NCBI RefSeq assembly: GCF_000685965.1
Contig: NZ_JMLE01000004.1
Coordinates: 62,001-126,000, forward strand
From: Arthrobacter sp. UNC362MFTsu5.1
GTDB taxonomy: Bacteria; Actinomycetota; Actinomycetes; Actinomycetales; Micrococcaceae
Reading direction: 5' to 3'
Length of the DNA stretch: 64,000 bases
The notes below the pieces were generated by a model that was not told the origin of the DNA, made no database searches, and saw nothing but the letters and a program-made list of their open reading frames with translations. Shown here piece by piece: positions 18,716 through 27,416 of this stretch. The first letter of the stretch is position 1. Every line of letters starts with the position of its first letter. The translations under genes and the position numbers were made by a program.

Positions 18716-19939
18716 ATGACATTCCTGCCCGGACTCACGCAGCCCGCACTGCCAACGATGGTGGTGTGGGACATGGCCATGACTGCATACAACTTCGGCC
18801 ACGGGCACCCGATGGCACCGGAACGGATGGAGCTGACCGCCCGCCTGGCCCGCAGCCTGCGCCTGCTGGACCTGGGGCACGTCACCGTGGCCGCCCCGGA
18901 CGTGGCCGGCGACGAGGAACTGTGCACCGTCCACAGCCCCGAGTACGTGGCCGCGGTCCGCCGGGTCAGCGCAAACCCGGACGTCCCCGACCTTGCCCGG
19001 GGCCTGGGCACGGAGGACGATCCCGCTTTTGCCGGCATGCACGAGGCCAGCGCCCGGCTGGCCGGCGGGTCACTGCTGGCTGCCCGCGCCATCCTGGACG
19101 GCAGCGCCGTCCGGGCCGTCAACTTCGGCGGCGGCATGCACCACGCGGCCCGGGAACGCGCCAGCGGATTCTGCATCTACAACGATGCCGCCCTGGCGAT
19201 CCAGAAACTGCTCGACGGCGGCGTGCAGCGCGTGGCATATATCGACGTCGACGCCCACCACGGCGACGGGACGCAGAGCATCTTCTGGGATGATCCCCGG
19301 GTCCTCACCATTTCCCTGCACGAGACCGGCCTGACCCTGTTCCCCGGGACGGGCTTTGCGAACGAGATCGGCGGCCCCAACGCGGAAGGCAGCGCGGTCA
19401 ACGTGGCACTGCCCGCCGGCACCGGCGACGCCGGCTGGCTCCGGGCATTCCACGCGGTGGTGCCCCAGCTGATCGGTGCCTTCGAGCCCGAGGTGATTGT
19501 GAGCCAGCACGGCTGCGACTCGCACCGGCTGGATCCGCTCACGCACCTCAACATCAGCGTGGACGGCCAGCGTGAAGCGGCCACCGCCGTCGGGAACCTC
19601 GCTGCCCGCTACTGTGACAACCGGTGGATTGCCACCGGCGGGGGCGGCTACAACGTGATCAGCGTGGTGCCGCGCTCCTGGAGCCACCTGATTGCCATCG
19701 CGGCCGGCCGGCCGGTGCCGCTCCGCACCCCGGTCCCCGCAGACTGGCGCCAGTACGTCCAGGAGAAGTACGGGGCCGTTTACGGCGTGCCGGCGCCCGA
19801 ATTCATGGGCGACGACGTGGACGTGTGGTGGCGTTCGTGGGAGGTGGGCTTCGATCCCAACGACGAAGTGGACCGCACCGTAATGGCCACGCGCAAGGAA
19901 GTGTTCCCGCTGTACGGGCTGGATCCCTGGTTCGACTAG
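18716..19939 (+). CDS. acuC: Acetoin utilization protein AcuC / class I-II-like deacetylase
   Basis: 407 aa zinc-dependent deacetylase of the histone-deacetylase superfamily; in bacteria AcuC removes acetyl groups from lysines, for example on acetyl-CoA synthetase. Active-site signatures are visible: FGGGMHHAARERASGFCIYND (catalytic His pair), YIDVDAHHGDG (Zn-binding Asp and His), QHGCDSHRLDPL (second Zn Asp) and ATGGGGYNV. The full catalytic set is present. The last codons (TGGTTCGACTAG) are repeated twice after the stop. Confidence 0.9.
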   Translation: MTFLPGLTQPALPTMVVWDMAMTAYNFGHGHPMAPERMELTARLARSLRLLDLGHVTVAAPDVAGDEELCTVHSPEYVAAVRRVSANPDVPDLARGLGTEDDPAFAGMHEASARLAGGSLLAARAILDGSAVRAVNFGGGMHHAARERASGFCIYNDAALAIQKLLDGGVQRVAYIDVDAHHGDGTQSIFWDDPRVLTISLHETGLTLFPGTGFANEIGGPNAEGSAVNVALPAGTGDAGWLRAFHAVVPQLIGAFEPEVIVSQHGCDSHRLDPLTHLNISVDGQREAATAVGNLAARYCDNRWIATGGGGYNVISVVPRSWSHLIAIAAGRPVPLRTPVPADWRQYVQEKYGAVYGVPAPEFMGDDVDVWWRSWEVGFDPNDEVDRTVMATRKEVFPLYGLDPWFD

Positions 19940-19967
19940 CGCTGTTCGACTAAATCTGGTTCGACTA
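19928..19967 (+). repeat. Three near-tandem copies of the acuC stop-codon segment
   Basis: TGGTTCGACTA at 19928-19938 (includes the stop), TGTTCGACTA at 19943-19952 and TGGTTCGACTA at 19957-19967. It looks like a small replication-slippage duplication. Confidence 0.8.
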
Positions 19968-19984
19968 ACTCTGGCCCGGCCGGG

Positions 19985-20476
19985 CTAGGAAACCGGCTTC
20001 TCGGTCTGGAACACCACCCCGGCGGCCCCGATCAGCCAGCCCAGCAATGACAGCGCGAAGGCGCCGATCAAGTCCGTGGACGCTGTTCCCTTCACCAGCC
20101 AGAGCAGCAGCACCAGCAGCCCCACCGCCAGGTACACCACCACTGCGGCCACGATCCGGCCGGACAGGCGGGCAGTGACCTCCGCCGGGTTGAAGGAGAC
20201 GGCATCCGCGTCGCCCGGGGCGAGGTCGCGCTGCACCTGTTCGTCACGGCGCACCTCGGCGATGGTGAATCCGAGGGCCGACGCCGTCAGCGAACTCAGT
20301 GAGGTGGCCAGCACGCCAGCCGCGGTGACCAGGGCACCGTTCAGCGGCGGCGCAACCGTCCTGCCGTCCGGCACCCAGAAGCCGACGCGCAGCAGCACGG
20401 AGCCCCAGACCGCGACGAACAGGCCCAAAAACACAAACGCGATGATGTTGAACAGCTGCTGGCGGAGGAAATCCAT
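19985..20476 (-). CDS. Small integral membrane protein of unknown function
   Basis: 163 aa with four likely membrane helices: IIAFVFLGLFVAVWGSVLL near the N-terminus, LVTAAGVLATSLSSLTASAL, IVAAVVVYLAVGLLVLLLWL and LIGAFALSLLGWLIGAAGVVF. A charged cytoplasmic loop (EVRRDEQVQRDLAPGD) lies between helices 2 and 3. I do not recognise a family. ATG 20476 has AGGGGTGGG upstream; a sigma70 promoter lies at 20538-20566. It diverges from an ArsR-type gene, which may control it. Confidence 0.7.
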   Translation of the reverse strand: MDFLRQQLFNIIAFVFLGLFVAVWGSVLLRVGFWVPDGRTVAPPLNGALVTAAGVLATSLSSLTASALGFTIAEVRRDEQVQRDLAPGDADAVSFNPAEVTARLSGRIVAAVVVYLAVGLLVLLLWLVKGTASTDLIGAFALSLLGWLIGAAGVVFQTEKPVS

Positions 20477-20537
20477 GGCCACCCACCCCTCATGTTTGAG
20501 CGGCCGCAGCCGGAGAGCCCGGGGCAACCGTGAGTCC

Positions 20538-20566
20538 GTTCTAGCACCGGTGCCGGTACAGGGCAA
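20538..20566 (-). promoter_or_regulatory. Sigma70-type promoter of the small membrane protein
   Basis: On the minus strand TTGCCC (20561-20566), a 17-nt spacer and TAGAAC (20538-20543). Confidence 0.55.
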
Positions 20567-20618
20567 TGGCCGTCGTGCGCGGGACGAAATAGTGGATGCC
20601 ATCCGGCGTATATGTCGC

Positions 20619-20631
20619 TAGGGTGGATCAC
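20619..20631 (+). promoter_or_regulatory. Leaderless -10 of the ArsR-type gene
   Basis: TAGGGT at 20619-20624 followed by 7 nt and ATG 20632; TGCCAT at 20600-20605 could be a weak -35. No Shine-Dalgarno is present. Confidence 0.55.
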
Positions 20632-21192
20632 ATGGTGACAGACGACGTATTTGCCGTCATTGCTGAGGCAACCCGGCGTGACATTCTGGTATCCCTCCGC
20701 TCGGGGGACAAAGCAGTGGGGGAACTGGTAGAGGAACTGGATGCCAGCCAGCCCACCATTTCCAAGCATTTGAAGGTTCTCCGCGAGGCCGACCTCGTCA
20801 GCATGCGGGCCCAGGGCCAGAAGCGTTACTACGCCCTGAACCCCAAGCCCCTTGCCGGCGTCGCCGATTGGCTGGGGACGTTCGACGTCGGGCCGCAGGC
20901 CGCCGCCGTCGTCAGCTCCCCGGCCGCCCAGATCCTGGAGGGAAAAACGGAGCAGGCTGCGGAAACCGCGGCACCGTCGCCGGTGCCGGCCGCTGCGGGC
21001 ACCGCCCGTCCGGCCGCCGCGGCGGTGCCCGGCGCCTCGGAGGGCGGCCAGCTGAGCCCGGCCGTTGCGATCCCCGTGGCCACCGCCGGGGACGACACCG
21101 TCCCGCAGCAGATCGGCCGTACCGTGGGCCGCGCCGCCACGAAGGCCGCGGACCTCATCGCAAACCTGCCCAAGTTCGGCCGCAAGAAGTAG
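20632..21192 (+). CDS. ArsR-type winged-helix regulator with Ala/Pro-rich tail
   Basis: 186 aa. Residues 1-75 are a compact ArsR-type winged helix: FAVIAEATRRDILVSLRSGD, VGELVEELDASQPTISKHLKVL as the recognition helix, then AQGQKRYYALN as the wing. No metal-binding Cys is present. A low-complexity Ala/Pro linker follows, and the end is basic (AATKAADLIANLPKFGRKK), unusual for the family and possibly a DNA- or membrane-contacting tail. A 26-bp palindrome follows the stop. Confidence 0.8.
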   Translation: MVTDDVFAVIAEATRRDILVSLRSGDKAVGELVEELDASQPTISKHLKVLREADLVSMRAQGQKRYYALNPKPLAGVADWLGTFDVGPQAAAVVSSPAAQILEGKTEQAAETAAPSPVPAAAGTARPAAAAVPGASEGGQLSPAVAIPVATAGDDTVPQQIGRTVGRAATKAADLIANLPKFGRKK

Positions 21193-21200
21193 CCCGGTAC

Positions 21201-21264
21201 CCAAGTAGGTAGCAGCAGGTGTCGTTCTGAGCGTTCAAAACGACATCTGCTGCTACCTAGTTGG
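21201..21264. repeat. Large palindrome between convergent genes
   Basis: 26-nt arms with two mismatches and a 12-nt loop. The arms start CCAAGTAGGTAGCAGCAGG. It sits between the convergent ArsR-type gene and lldD and probably stops transcription from both sides. Its sequence is unrelated to the 54-nt element at 9530 and 10712. Confidence 0.8.
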
Positions 21265-21290
21265 GCGGGGCCTCCGAAAGCCGGGGCGGC

Positions 21291-22673
21291 CTACCTGCCG
21301 AGGATCCGCACGTGGTCCGGGGTCAGCTCGGAGAGCTTGCTGACGCCCAGCAGCGCCATGGTGCGGGTCATGTCCTTTTCCAGGATCTGGATGGCCCGGT
21401 CCACGCCGGCGCGGCCGCCGGCCATGAGGCCGTACAGGTAGGCGCGGCCGATCAGCGTGAAATCGGCGCCCAGTGCCAGCGCGGCAATGATGTCCGCGCC
21501 GCTCATGATGCCGGTGTCCAGCATGATCGCGGCGTCCGAGTTGTCCTTGGTGAACGCTTCCTTGACGTCCGGCAGCAGGTGGAACGGGATGGGTGCGCGG
21601 TCCAGCTGGCGGCCGCCGTGGTTGGAGAGCACCACGCCGTCGGCGCCGTGGTCCACCACCTTGCGGGCGTCGTCGACGGTCTGGATGCCCTTCACCACCA
21701 GCTTGCCCTTCCAGGTTTCGCGCAGCCAGTCCAGGTCCTCGAAGGTCAGGGTGGGATCGAACATGGAGTTGATCAGGTCCGCCACGGTGCCGGTGTAGCG
21801 GGAGAGCGACGCGAAGGTCAGCGGTTCGTGCGTGAGGAAGTTGAACCACCAGGCCGGGCGGTACGACGCATCCAGGACGGTCTTCAGCGTGAGCGCCGGC
21901 GGGATGGTCATGCCGTTGCGGACGTCCCGGAGGCGGGCGCCGGCGACGGCGGTATCCACCGTGACCATCAGGGTGTCGTTTCCTGCCTTGGCGGCGCGTT
22001 CAATGAGTTCGAGGGAACGGTCGCGGTCCGTCCACAGGTACAGCTGGAACCAGTTCCGTCCGTTGGGTGCCGCCTCGGCAACGTCCTCGATGGACGCGGT
22101 GCCCATGGTGGAAAGCGTGTAGGGAATCCCGGCGGCCTCGGCGGCCTGGGACCCGGCGTACTCACCTTCGGACTGCATCATCCGGGTGAAACCGGTGGGT
22201 GCGATGCCAACGGGCAGCCGGGACGGCCTGCCCAGGATGTCGGTGCTCAGGTCGATACTGGAGACGTTCCGGAGGATGCCCGGCCGGAATTCAATGTCCA
22301 GGAAGGCCTCACGGGCGCGGCGCAGGGTGATTTCGGCTTCTGCCGCGCCGTCGGTGTAGTCGAAGGGAGCCTGCGGGGTGCGGCGCTTGGCCATGTCGCG
22401 CAGCTCCCAGATGGTGCTGGCGCGCTGCAGCTTCGCGGCACGGCTGAACTCCGGCTTCTTGAACTGCATCAGCGGCGCGAGGTCCGAATACTTGGGCACC
22501 CGGCGCTTGAGGGCCGCCGGGACCGCCGCTGCGGCACGGTTCACGGCGCCGTTCACGGCTCCGGACAGGGACGTACCCGCAGGCGCGGCAGCGCCGGCCA
22601 CGTCAGTTCCGGCCACGTCAGTCTCAGGGGCCGGGGTGGTCTCGGGGTTGTTGGGCTGGATGGTGTGCGTCAT
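21291..22673 (-). CDS. lldD: FMN-dependent L-lactate dehydrogenase (alpha-hydroxy acid dehydrogenase family)
   Basis: 460 aa flavin enzyme that oxidises L-lactate to pyruvate. The FMN barrel shows [58 protein letters not shown] and the active-site segment [12 protein letters not shown], where the His is the catalytic base and the Arg binds the carboxylate. The first ~55 residues are an Ala/Thr-rich extension with the repeat [11 protein letters not shown] 22673 has GGAGG 7 nt upstream. It diverges from the FadR-type regulator lldR; two palindromic operators lie between them. Confidence 0.92.
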   Translation of the reverse strand: MTHTIQPNNPETTPAPETDVAGTDVAGAAAPAGTSLSGAVNGAVNRAAAAVPAALKRRVPKYSDLAPLMQFKKPEFSRAAKLQRASTIWELRDMAKRRTPQAPFDYTDGAAEAEITLRRAREAFLDIEFRPGILRNVSSIDLSTDILGRPSRLPVGIAPTGFTRMMQSEGEYAGSQAAEAAGIPYTLSTMGTASIEDVAEAAPNGRNWFQLYLWTDRDRSLELIERAAKAGNDTLMVTVDTAVAGARLRDVRNGMTIPPALTLKTVLDASYRPAWWFNFLTHEPLTFASLSRYTGTVADLINSMFDPTLTFEDLDWLRETWKGKLVVKGIQTVDDARKVVDHGADGVVLSNHGGRQLDRAPIPFHLLPDVKEAFTKDNSDAAIMLDTGIMSGADIIAALALGADFTLIGRAYLYGLMAGGRAGVDRAIQILEKDMTRTMALLGVSKLSELTPDHVRILGR

Positions 22674-22706
22674 TGCTGCCTCCGGGGCATCGGGCTGTGG
22701 TGGCTC

Positions 22707-22721
22707 TGTGGTCTAACCACA
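22707..22721. promoter_or_regulatory. LldR operator O1
   Basis: TGTGGTCTAACCACA, a perfect palindrome of the FadR-subfamily type (TNGTNNNACNA). It lies just downstream of the lldD -10. Confidence 0.8.
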
Positions 22722-22750
22722 CTCTAAAGGATGTGGTCCAACCACATCAA
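22721..22750 (-). promoter_or_regulatory. lldD promoter
   Basis: On the minus strand TTGATG (22745-22750), an 18-nt spacer and TAGAGT (22721-22726). Operator O2 fills the spacer and O1 abuts the -10. Confidence 0.6.
22731..22747. promoter_or_regulatory. LldR operator O2
   Basis: ATGTGGTCCAACCACAT, a 17-bp palindrome. Its centre is 25 bp from that of O1. It overlaps the lldD spacer and lies upstream of the lldR -10. Confidence 0.8.
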
Positions 22751-22751
22751 G

Positions 22752-22763
22752 TACCATTGGCCC
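22752..22763 (+). promoter_or_regulatory. Leaderless -10 of lldR
   Basis: TACCAT at 22752-22757, then 6 nt and ATG 22764. No Shine-Dalgarno is present. Confidence 0.55.
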
Positions 22764-23471
22764 ATGCGTACTCATCAATTGGTCCTGCAATGGATCGAGA
22801 ACCAGCTTTCCAGCGGCGAACTTGCCCTGGGCGGCCGGCTGCCGGCGGAGCGGACGCTGGCCGAGCAGCTGCAGGTCTCGCGCACTTCCGTCCGTGAAGC
22901 GATCCGCATCCTGGAAGCCATGGGCGTTGTCCGGGCAGGCGTGGGATCCGGTCCCGACGCCGGCACCGTGGTCATCGCGGACCCGACGGCGGCGCTCGGC
23001 TCGGCGCTGCGCCTGCATGTGGCCACCTCGCACCTGCCGGTGGCGGACATTGTGCAGACCCGCGTCCTGCTCGAGTCCTGGGCTGTCGCCCGGGCGCGCA
23101 CGGACTCGCCGGCCCTCGCGGAGGCCGCCTCACTGCTCGAAAAGATGGACGCCTGCCCGGACACCGATGAATTCCTGGCCCTCGACGTCCGCTTTCACCT
23201 GGCCCTCGCCGAGGCGGCGGGCAACGCCGTGGTCAGCGCCATGATGGGCTCGCTCCGGGAAGCGATCCAAAGCTACGCCGGCAAACTCACGGCAAACCTT
23301 CCGGACTGGGACGCCACCGCCGCACGGCTCCGCTCCGAACACCGCAACATCCTCGCCGCCATCAACAACCACGACGGCGGCAGGGCAGCCGGGCTCGTTG
23401 CGGCCCACATCGAGGGGTATTACAAAGAAGCCGGGCTGGGTCCGAAGGATTCGGACCCAGCCCGGCTTTAG
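22764..23471 (+). CDS. lldR: FadR/GntR-family lactate-responsive repressor
   Basis: 235 aa. N-terminal GntR winged helix (GGRLPAERTLAEQLQVSRTSVREAIRILEAMGVV) and C-terminal FCD ligand-binding domain (~80-230) with FLALDVRFHLALAEAAGN and the His-rich EHRNILAAINNHD, the metal/ligand pocket of FCD regulators. Together with lldD and two TNGTNNNACNA operators this is a typical LldR repressor released by lactate. The last 15 codons are also one strand of a perfect 19-bp terminator stem. Confidence 0.88.
   Translation: MRTHQLVLQWIENQLSSGELALGGRLPAERTLAEQLQVSRTSVREAIRILEAMGVVRAGVGSGPDAGTVVIADPTAALGSALRLHVATSHLPVADIVQTRVLLESWAVARARTDSPALAEAASLLEKMDACPDTDEFLALDVRFHLALAEAAGNAVVSAMMGSLREAIQSYAGKLTANLPDWDATAARLRSEHRNILAAINNHDGGRAAGLVAAHIEGYYKEAGLGPKDSDPARL
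23428..23468. terminator. Bidirectional terminator embedded in the end of lldR
   Basis: A perfect 19-bp stem (left arm 23428-23446, right arm 23450-23468) with a 3-nt loop lies wholly within the lldR coding sequence, ending 3 nt before its last base. It is followed by TTTAG on the plus strand (CTTTAG counting the last stem base); on the minus strand it is followed by CTTTG. It separates lldR from the convergent GH3 gene, whose stop is only 14 nt away. Confidence 0.8.
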
Positions 23472-23485
23472 CCCGGACAGCTCAG

Positions 23486-25984
23486 TTAGCGCAGCTCGAT
23501 CTCCAGCGTCTGGAAGTCGTCGGCCGAGTGCCGGCCCACCAGCAGGCGGAACGTGCCCTGCTCGAACTGCCAGCCGCCGTCGTAATGCCCGAAGGCCTTG
23601 GCCGGGATACGGACTTCAACGCTGTCCGTTCCTGCCGGCGCCAGGTGCGTTCCGGCGTAGCCGGCCAGCCAGCGGACCGGCCGCTCCACGGCGGACTCCG
23701 CACGGTCGAGGTACACCTGGACCACTTCGCGGCCGGTGCGTGTGCCGGTGTTACGGACCGGGACGTGCAGCACAACGTCCTGGCCGGCGCTCACGTACTG
23801 CGGTGCGTGGGCGGTGCCCAGCTCAAAGGTGGTGTAGCCCAGCCCGAAGCCGAACGGCAGCGCCGGAGCGGCCCCGCCCGCGGCTTCCTGCTTGAGCCAT
23901 GCCCGGTAGCCCACGTGGATGCCCTCCGAGTAGACCACCTTGCCGTCCACCGGCGTGGTGTTGAGGACGGGGACATCCGCCAGCGCTGCCGGCCACGTGG
24001 TGGGCAGGCGCCCGCCCGGTTCCTCCGTGCCCAGCAGGATGTCGGCGATGGCAGTGCCGAATTCCTGGCCGCCGAACCAGCCCAGCAGTACCGCGCCCAC
24101 CTTGTCCAGCCACGGCATGAGCACGGGCGATCCGGAGTTCACCACCACCACGGTGCGCGGATTCACGGCGGCCACGGCTTCCACCAGCTGGTTCTGCAGG
24201 CCGGGGAGGTCCAGGTCCTTGCGGTCGAAGCCTTCCGACTCGATGGCCGCGTTGGTGCCAACCACCACAACGGCGACGTCCGCTGCGCGGGCGGCTTCCA
24301 CGGCGGCGTCGATCTCCGACTGCGGGTCCGCCACCACGGTTTCCTCACCCAGCAGGATGGCGGTGAAGGGGATGACCTGTTCTTTGGGCAGCTGGTATTC
24401 GGCCTCGATCCGGACGCTCTGGCCGGCGGCTGTTTCGATGGCATGGACGGTCTTGGGCGGATCGAACAAGGCGGCGCCGAGGACGTCGGTGTCGTCTTCG
24501 AGCTCGCTGTTGAACACCTCGGCTCCGTCAAGCGCCAGCCGGATCTGGCCCACGGTGCCGACGCCCAGGTGGTGGACGCCCGCCGTGTCGGCAGTCCAGT
24601 CGGCCTCCATCCGGATGGAAGCGGCGCCAGCGGGAATTCCGATGCCGAACCAGATCAGGTGCGAGGCGAGGCGGTCTTCGCCGAAAATCTCGCTGCCGTC
24701 AGCGGCAAGGAACGTCACGCGGATTCCGGGAACACCGGAGACCGGGTTTCGGAGCGAGGTGCGGGGGAAGGCCTGGAGGCCCTCGGCCACCTTGGCGCCG
24801 CGGACATAGGTGACCTTGACGTCGTCGGGCAGTGCCTTGCGGAGGCCCTGCAGGGGCGAGACGGTGTACTTGGGCATCACGGTGGCGCTGCCGCCGCCCT
24901 GCGTGCGTGCTTCCTCGGCGTTGTGGCCGATGACCGCCACACTGCCGAGCTTCGTGGCGTCGAGCGGCAGGAGGCCGCCTTCGTTGCGGACCAGCACAGC
25001 GCCGCGCACAGCCACTTCACGGGCGACGGCGGCGCCGTTCAGCTGGGCGGGGAGCTCGGTCACTGCAGGCGTGAAACCTTCGAGGGAGCCGACGCGTGCC
25101 GCCAGCCGCAGGATGCGGGTGACTTTCTCCACGATGGCGTCGCGGCTGACGCGGCCGTCCTTGACGGCGGCCAGCAGCTTGGGGCCCCAGTGCCCGACAG
25201 GTCCCGGCATTTCCAGGTCCTGGTGGGCGTTCGCCGCATCCACCGAGCGCACGCCGGTCCAGTCCGAGACCACTACGCCGTTGAAACCCCATTCCGTGGA
25301 CAGCGGGGTTTCGAGCAGCTTGTTTTCGCTCGCGGTGGTGCCGTTGATGGAGTTGTAGGAGCTCATCACCAGCCACGCGCGGGCTTCGGTGATGGCGTCT
25401 TCGAAGGCCGCCAGGTAGAGCTCGCGCAGCGGACGTTCGTCCACTACCGAGTCTGCGGTGAAGCGGTCCGTCTCGGCCTCGTTGGCCAGGTAGTGCTTGG
25501 GGGTTGCGCCCACACCCATGGACTGCACGCCGGCAACATACCCGGCGGCCATGGTTGCGGTCAGCCGCGGATCCTCGCTCATGCATTCGAAGTGCCGGCC
25601 GCCCAGCGGGGAGCGGTGCAGGTTGATGGTGGGGCCCAGGACGGCGTGCACGCCCTTGCGGCGTGCCTCCTGGCCCAGGACCTGGCCGTAGCGGCGCGCC
25701 GTTTCGACGCTCCAGGTGGCGGACAACGCGGACGACGACGGCAGGGAGACGGAGTCGTGGCGCTCATCGAAGTCTTCACCGCGGACCCCGGCGGGGCCGT
25801 CGGACATCACCACGCGGCTCAGTCCGATTTCCGGAATCGCATGGGTGGACCAGACATCCGCACCTGTCAGCAGCTGTGCCTGCTGTTCGAGGGTGAGGCT
25901 GCGGGCGAGTTCGCGGATCCGGGCCTCGGCGTCCGGGGAATCCGGTGCCGGGGCCAGCGCGGCCGGTGAGAGTGCGGGATTCAT
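23486..25984 (-). CDS. Glycoside hydrolase family 3 beta-glycosidase with PA14 insert
   Basis: 832 aa, cytoplasmic (no signal peptide). The N-terminal GH3 barrel has DGPAGVRGED, GPTINLHRSPLGGRHFECMSEDP and the nucleophile Asp241 in VVSDWTG. The second GH3 domain is split by a PA14 domain (about residues 400-540, FLAADGSEIFGEDRL onward), which shapes substrate choice in this subgroup. The C-terminal fibronectin III-like domain covers the last ~75 residues. Likely a beta-glucosidase or beta-xylosidase on imported oligosaccharides. ATG 25984 directly abuts the stop codon of the MFS sugar transporter gene, so the two form an operon. Confidence 0.9.
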   Translation of the reverse strand: MNPALSPAALAPAPDSPDAEARIRELARSLTLEQQAQLLTGADVWSTHAIPEIGLSRVVMSDGPAGVRGEDFDERHDSVSLPSSSALSATWSVETARRYGQVLGQEARRKGVHAVLGPTINLHRSPLGGRHFECMSEDPRLTATMAAGYVAGVQSMGVGATPKHYLANEAETDRFTADSVVDERPLRELYLAAFEDAITEARAWLVMSSYNSINGTTASENKLLETPLSTEWGFNGVVVSDWTGVRSVDAANAHQDLEMPGPVGHWGPKLLAAVKDGRVSRDAIVEKVTRILRLAARVGSLEGFTPAVTELPAQLNGAAVAREVAVRGAVLVRNEGGLLPLDATKLGSVAVIGHNAEEARTQGGGSATVMPKYTVSPLQGLRKALPDDVKVTYVRGAKVAEGLQAFPRTSLRNPVSGVPGIRVTFLAADGSEIFGEDRLASHLIWFGIGIPAGAASIRMEADWTADTAGVHHLGVGTVGQIRLALDGAEVFNSELEDDTDVLGAALFDPPKTVHAIETAAGQSVRIEAEYQLPKEQVIPFTAILLGEETVVADPQSEIDAAVEAARAADVAVVVVGTNAAIESEGFDRKDLDLPGLQNQLVEAVAAVNPRTVVVVNSGSPVLMPWLDKVGAVLLGWFGGQEFGTAIADILLGTEEPGGRLPTTWPAALADVPVLNTTPVDGKVVYSEGIHVGYRAWLKQEAAGGAAPALPFGFGLGYTTFELGTAHAPQYVSAGQDVVLHVPVRNTGTRTGREVVQVYLDRAESAVERPVRWLAGYAGTHLAPAGTDSVEVRIPAKAFGHYDGGWQFEQGTFRLLVGRHSADDFQTLEIELR

Positions 25985-27307
25985 TTACTTGACTCCTTTG
26001 ATGCGGATGACGAGGACGGCGCCGATGATGCCGATGGCCGCACCGCCGAGGAACAGGGCGGGGTAGCCGCCGAATGCAATGACCGGGAAGGCGACGGCGG
26101 GCACCAAGGACTGGGGGAGAGCCTGGGCGATGTTGAAGACGCCGAAGGTCTTGGCGTTGTCGCCCTGGCTTCCGGGCAGGAGGTCGGTAATGAGGGCGAC
26201 GTCCACGGCGCTGAAGCAGCCAAGGCCCAGTCCGGCGATCGCCTGGCCCACCAGGACCTGGCCGGTGGTGCTGCTGGTGGCAATGACAATCAGGCCCACC
26301 ATCATGATCAGGGCGGAGATGATCACCATGCCTTTGCGCTTGCCGATGCGGTCGCTGATCCAGCCGCCGGCGAGGCTGGTGGCCACCGTACCGGCGGAGC
26401 TGACCAGCGTGGCCTGGAACACCAGGCTGGTGACCTGTGATTCAGCCACGTGCAGGTGGTCGGTGAAGAAGTACGGCAGGTAGAGCAGGCCGGCGCAGTA
26501 GCCGATGTACACCATGAACTTGGTAAGCCAGGCCCAGCCCAGGCCGGGGTAGAGGCGGGGATTGAAGTAGAAGGAACCCAGGATTTCCTTGAGGTTCAGC
26601 GGGGCGGGCTTTTCCGTCAGCACGCGGTCCTTGAAGGTGAAGGCGAAAGCGATGGCCACTGCGGTGCCGACGATTCCGGGCACAACGGCCATCTGCAGCG
26701 CGTTATCGAACATTTGCGCGAAGAAGGCGGCGGCCACGAGGCCGATCGGAAGGGTCATGCCGATCAGGCCGGACAGGCGCCCGCGCTCAGCCGGCGCGGC
26801 CTGGTCCGGAAGCGTTGCCACAAGTGCTGCCAGGGCGGCGTTGAAGCCAAGCTGGGCGATGACCCAGGCAACCAGCACGCCCGCAACACCCGTGGCTGAA
26901 CCCAGCAGGAAGAGGGAGGCGAGGCCCAGGAGCGAGCCGCCGACGATCCACGGTTTGCGCATGCCGAACCGCGACGTGGTGCGGTCGCTCAGCCTGCCGA
27001 AGAACGGGTTGGCGAGCAGGGCAACCAGGGCGCCGACGCCGGCCACGAGGCTCAGTGCCCCGGCGCGGGTGTCCGGCGTGGTGATTTCTGAGACCTTGAT
27101 GGCCAGGACCACCAGGGCCGGTGCCAGGACCGCCATCCAGAGTCCCGCGCTGGCGATGGGCATGCCGATGACGTAGGCACGCGGGGCCTTGGTCTGTGCC
27201 GCAGCGGGCGGTGTACCCGGAGCGATGGTGCTTGTTGAAGTACTGCTGATCTGTGTTCCGCTGGCCGGAGAAGCCTCGGAATCCTGGGGAATGGTCTTGA
27301 CGGCCAC
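25985..27307 (-). CDS. MFS sugar transporter (SLC45/GPH-like)
   Basis: 440 aa with ~12 helices and the loop motifs GRLSDRTTSRFGMRKPWIVGG (after helix 2) and GGWISDRIGKRKGMVI (after helix 8). These resemble glycoside/sucrose symporters, so it probably brings in the disaccharide that the downstream GH3 enzyme cleaves. GTG 27307 is chosen because AGGAGG lies 4 nt upstream; the open frame extends further but runs into the divergent TetR promoter region. The TetR gene is the probable regulator. Confidence 0.85.
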   Translation of the reverse strand: MAVKTIPQDSEASPASGTQISSTSTSTIAPGTPPAAAQTKAPRAYVIGMPIASAGLWMAVLAPALVVLAIKVSEITTPDTRAGALSLVAGVGALVALLANPFFGRLSDRTTSRFGMRKPWIVGGSLLGLASLFLLGSATGVAGVLVAWVIAQLGFNAALAALVATLPDQAAPAERGRLSGLIGMTLPIGLVAAAFFAQMFDNALQMAVVPGIVGTAVAIAFAFTFKDRVLTEKPAPLNLKEILGSFYFNPRLYPGLGWAWLTKFMVYIGYCAGLLYLPYFFTDHLHVAESQVTSLVFQATLVSSAGTVATSLAGGWISDRIGKRKGMVIISALIMMVGLIVIATSSTTGQVLVGQAIAGLGLGCFSAVDVALITDLLPGSQGDNAKTFGVFNIAQALPQSLVPAVAFPVIAFGGYPALFLGGAAIGIIGAVLVIRIKGVK

Positions 27308-27352
27308 GTTGCCTCCTGACGAAAAGTGACCCTCCGTTGGGTCCTGAGAACG

Positions 27353-27416
27353 ATGGTAGCGACAAAAACCGAGTGTGACTAGATTTTCGCTGAAAAAAGT
27401 GAAATACACTGACTCA
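27353..27416. promoter_or_regulatory. Divergent control region of the MFS-GH3 operon and tetR
   Basis: Plus strand: TACACT (27405-27410), then 6 nt and the tetR ATG at 27417 (leaderless). Minus strand: TACCAT (27353-27358) with TAGTCA 17 nt upstream for the MFS gene. An imperfect inverted repeat spans the plus promoter, with AGTGT (27373-27377) and ACACT (27406-27410) as outer ends and TTTCGCT / AGTGAAA inside. This is a candidate TetR operator. Confidence 0.5.
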
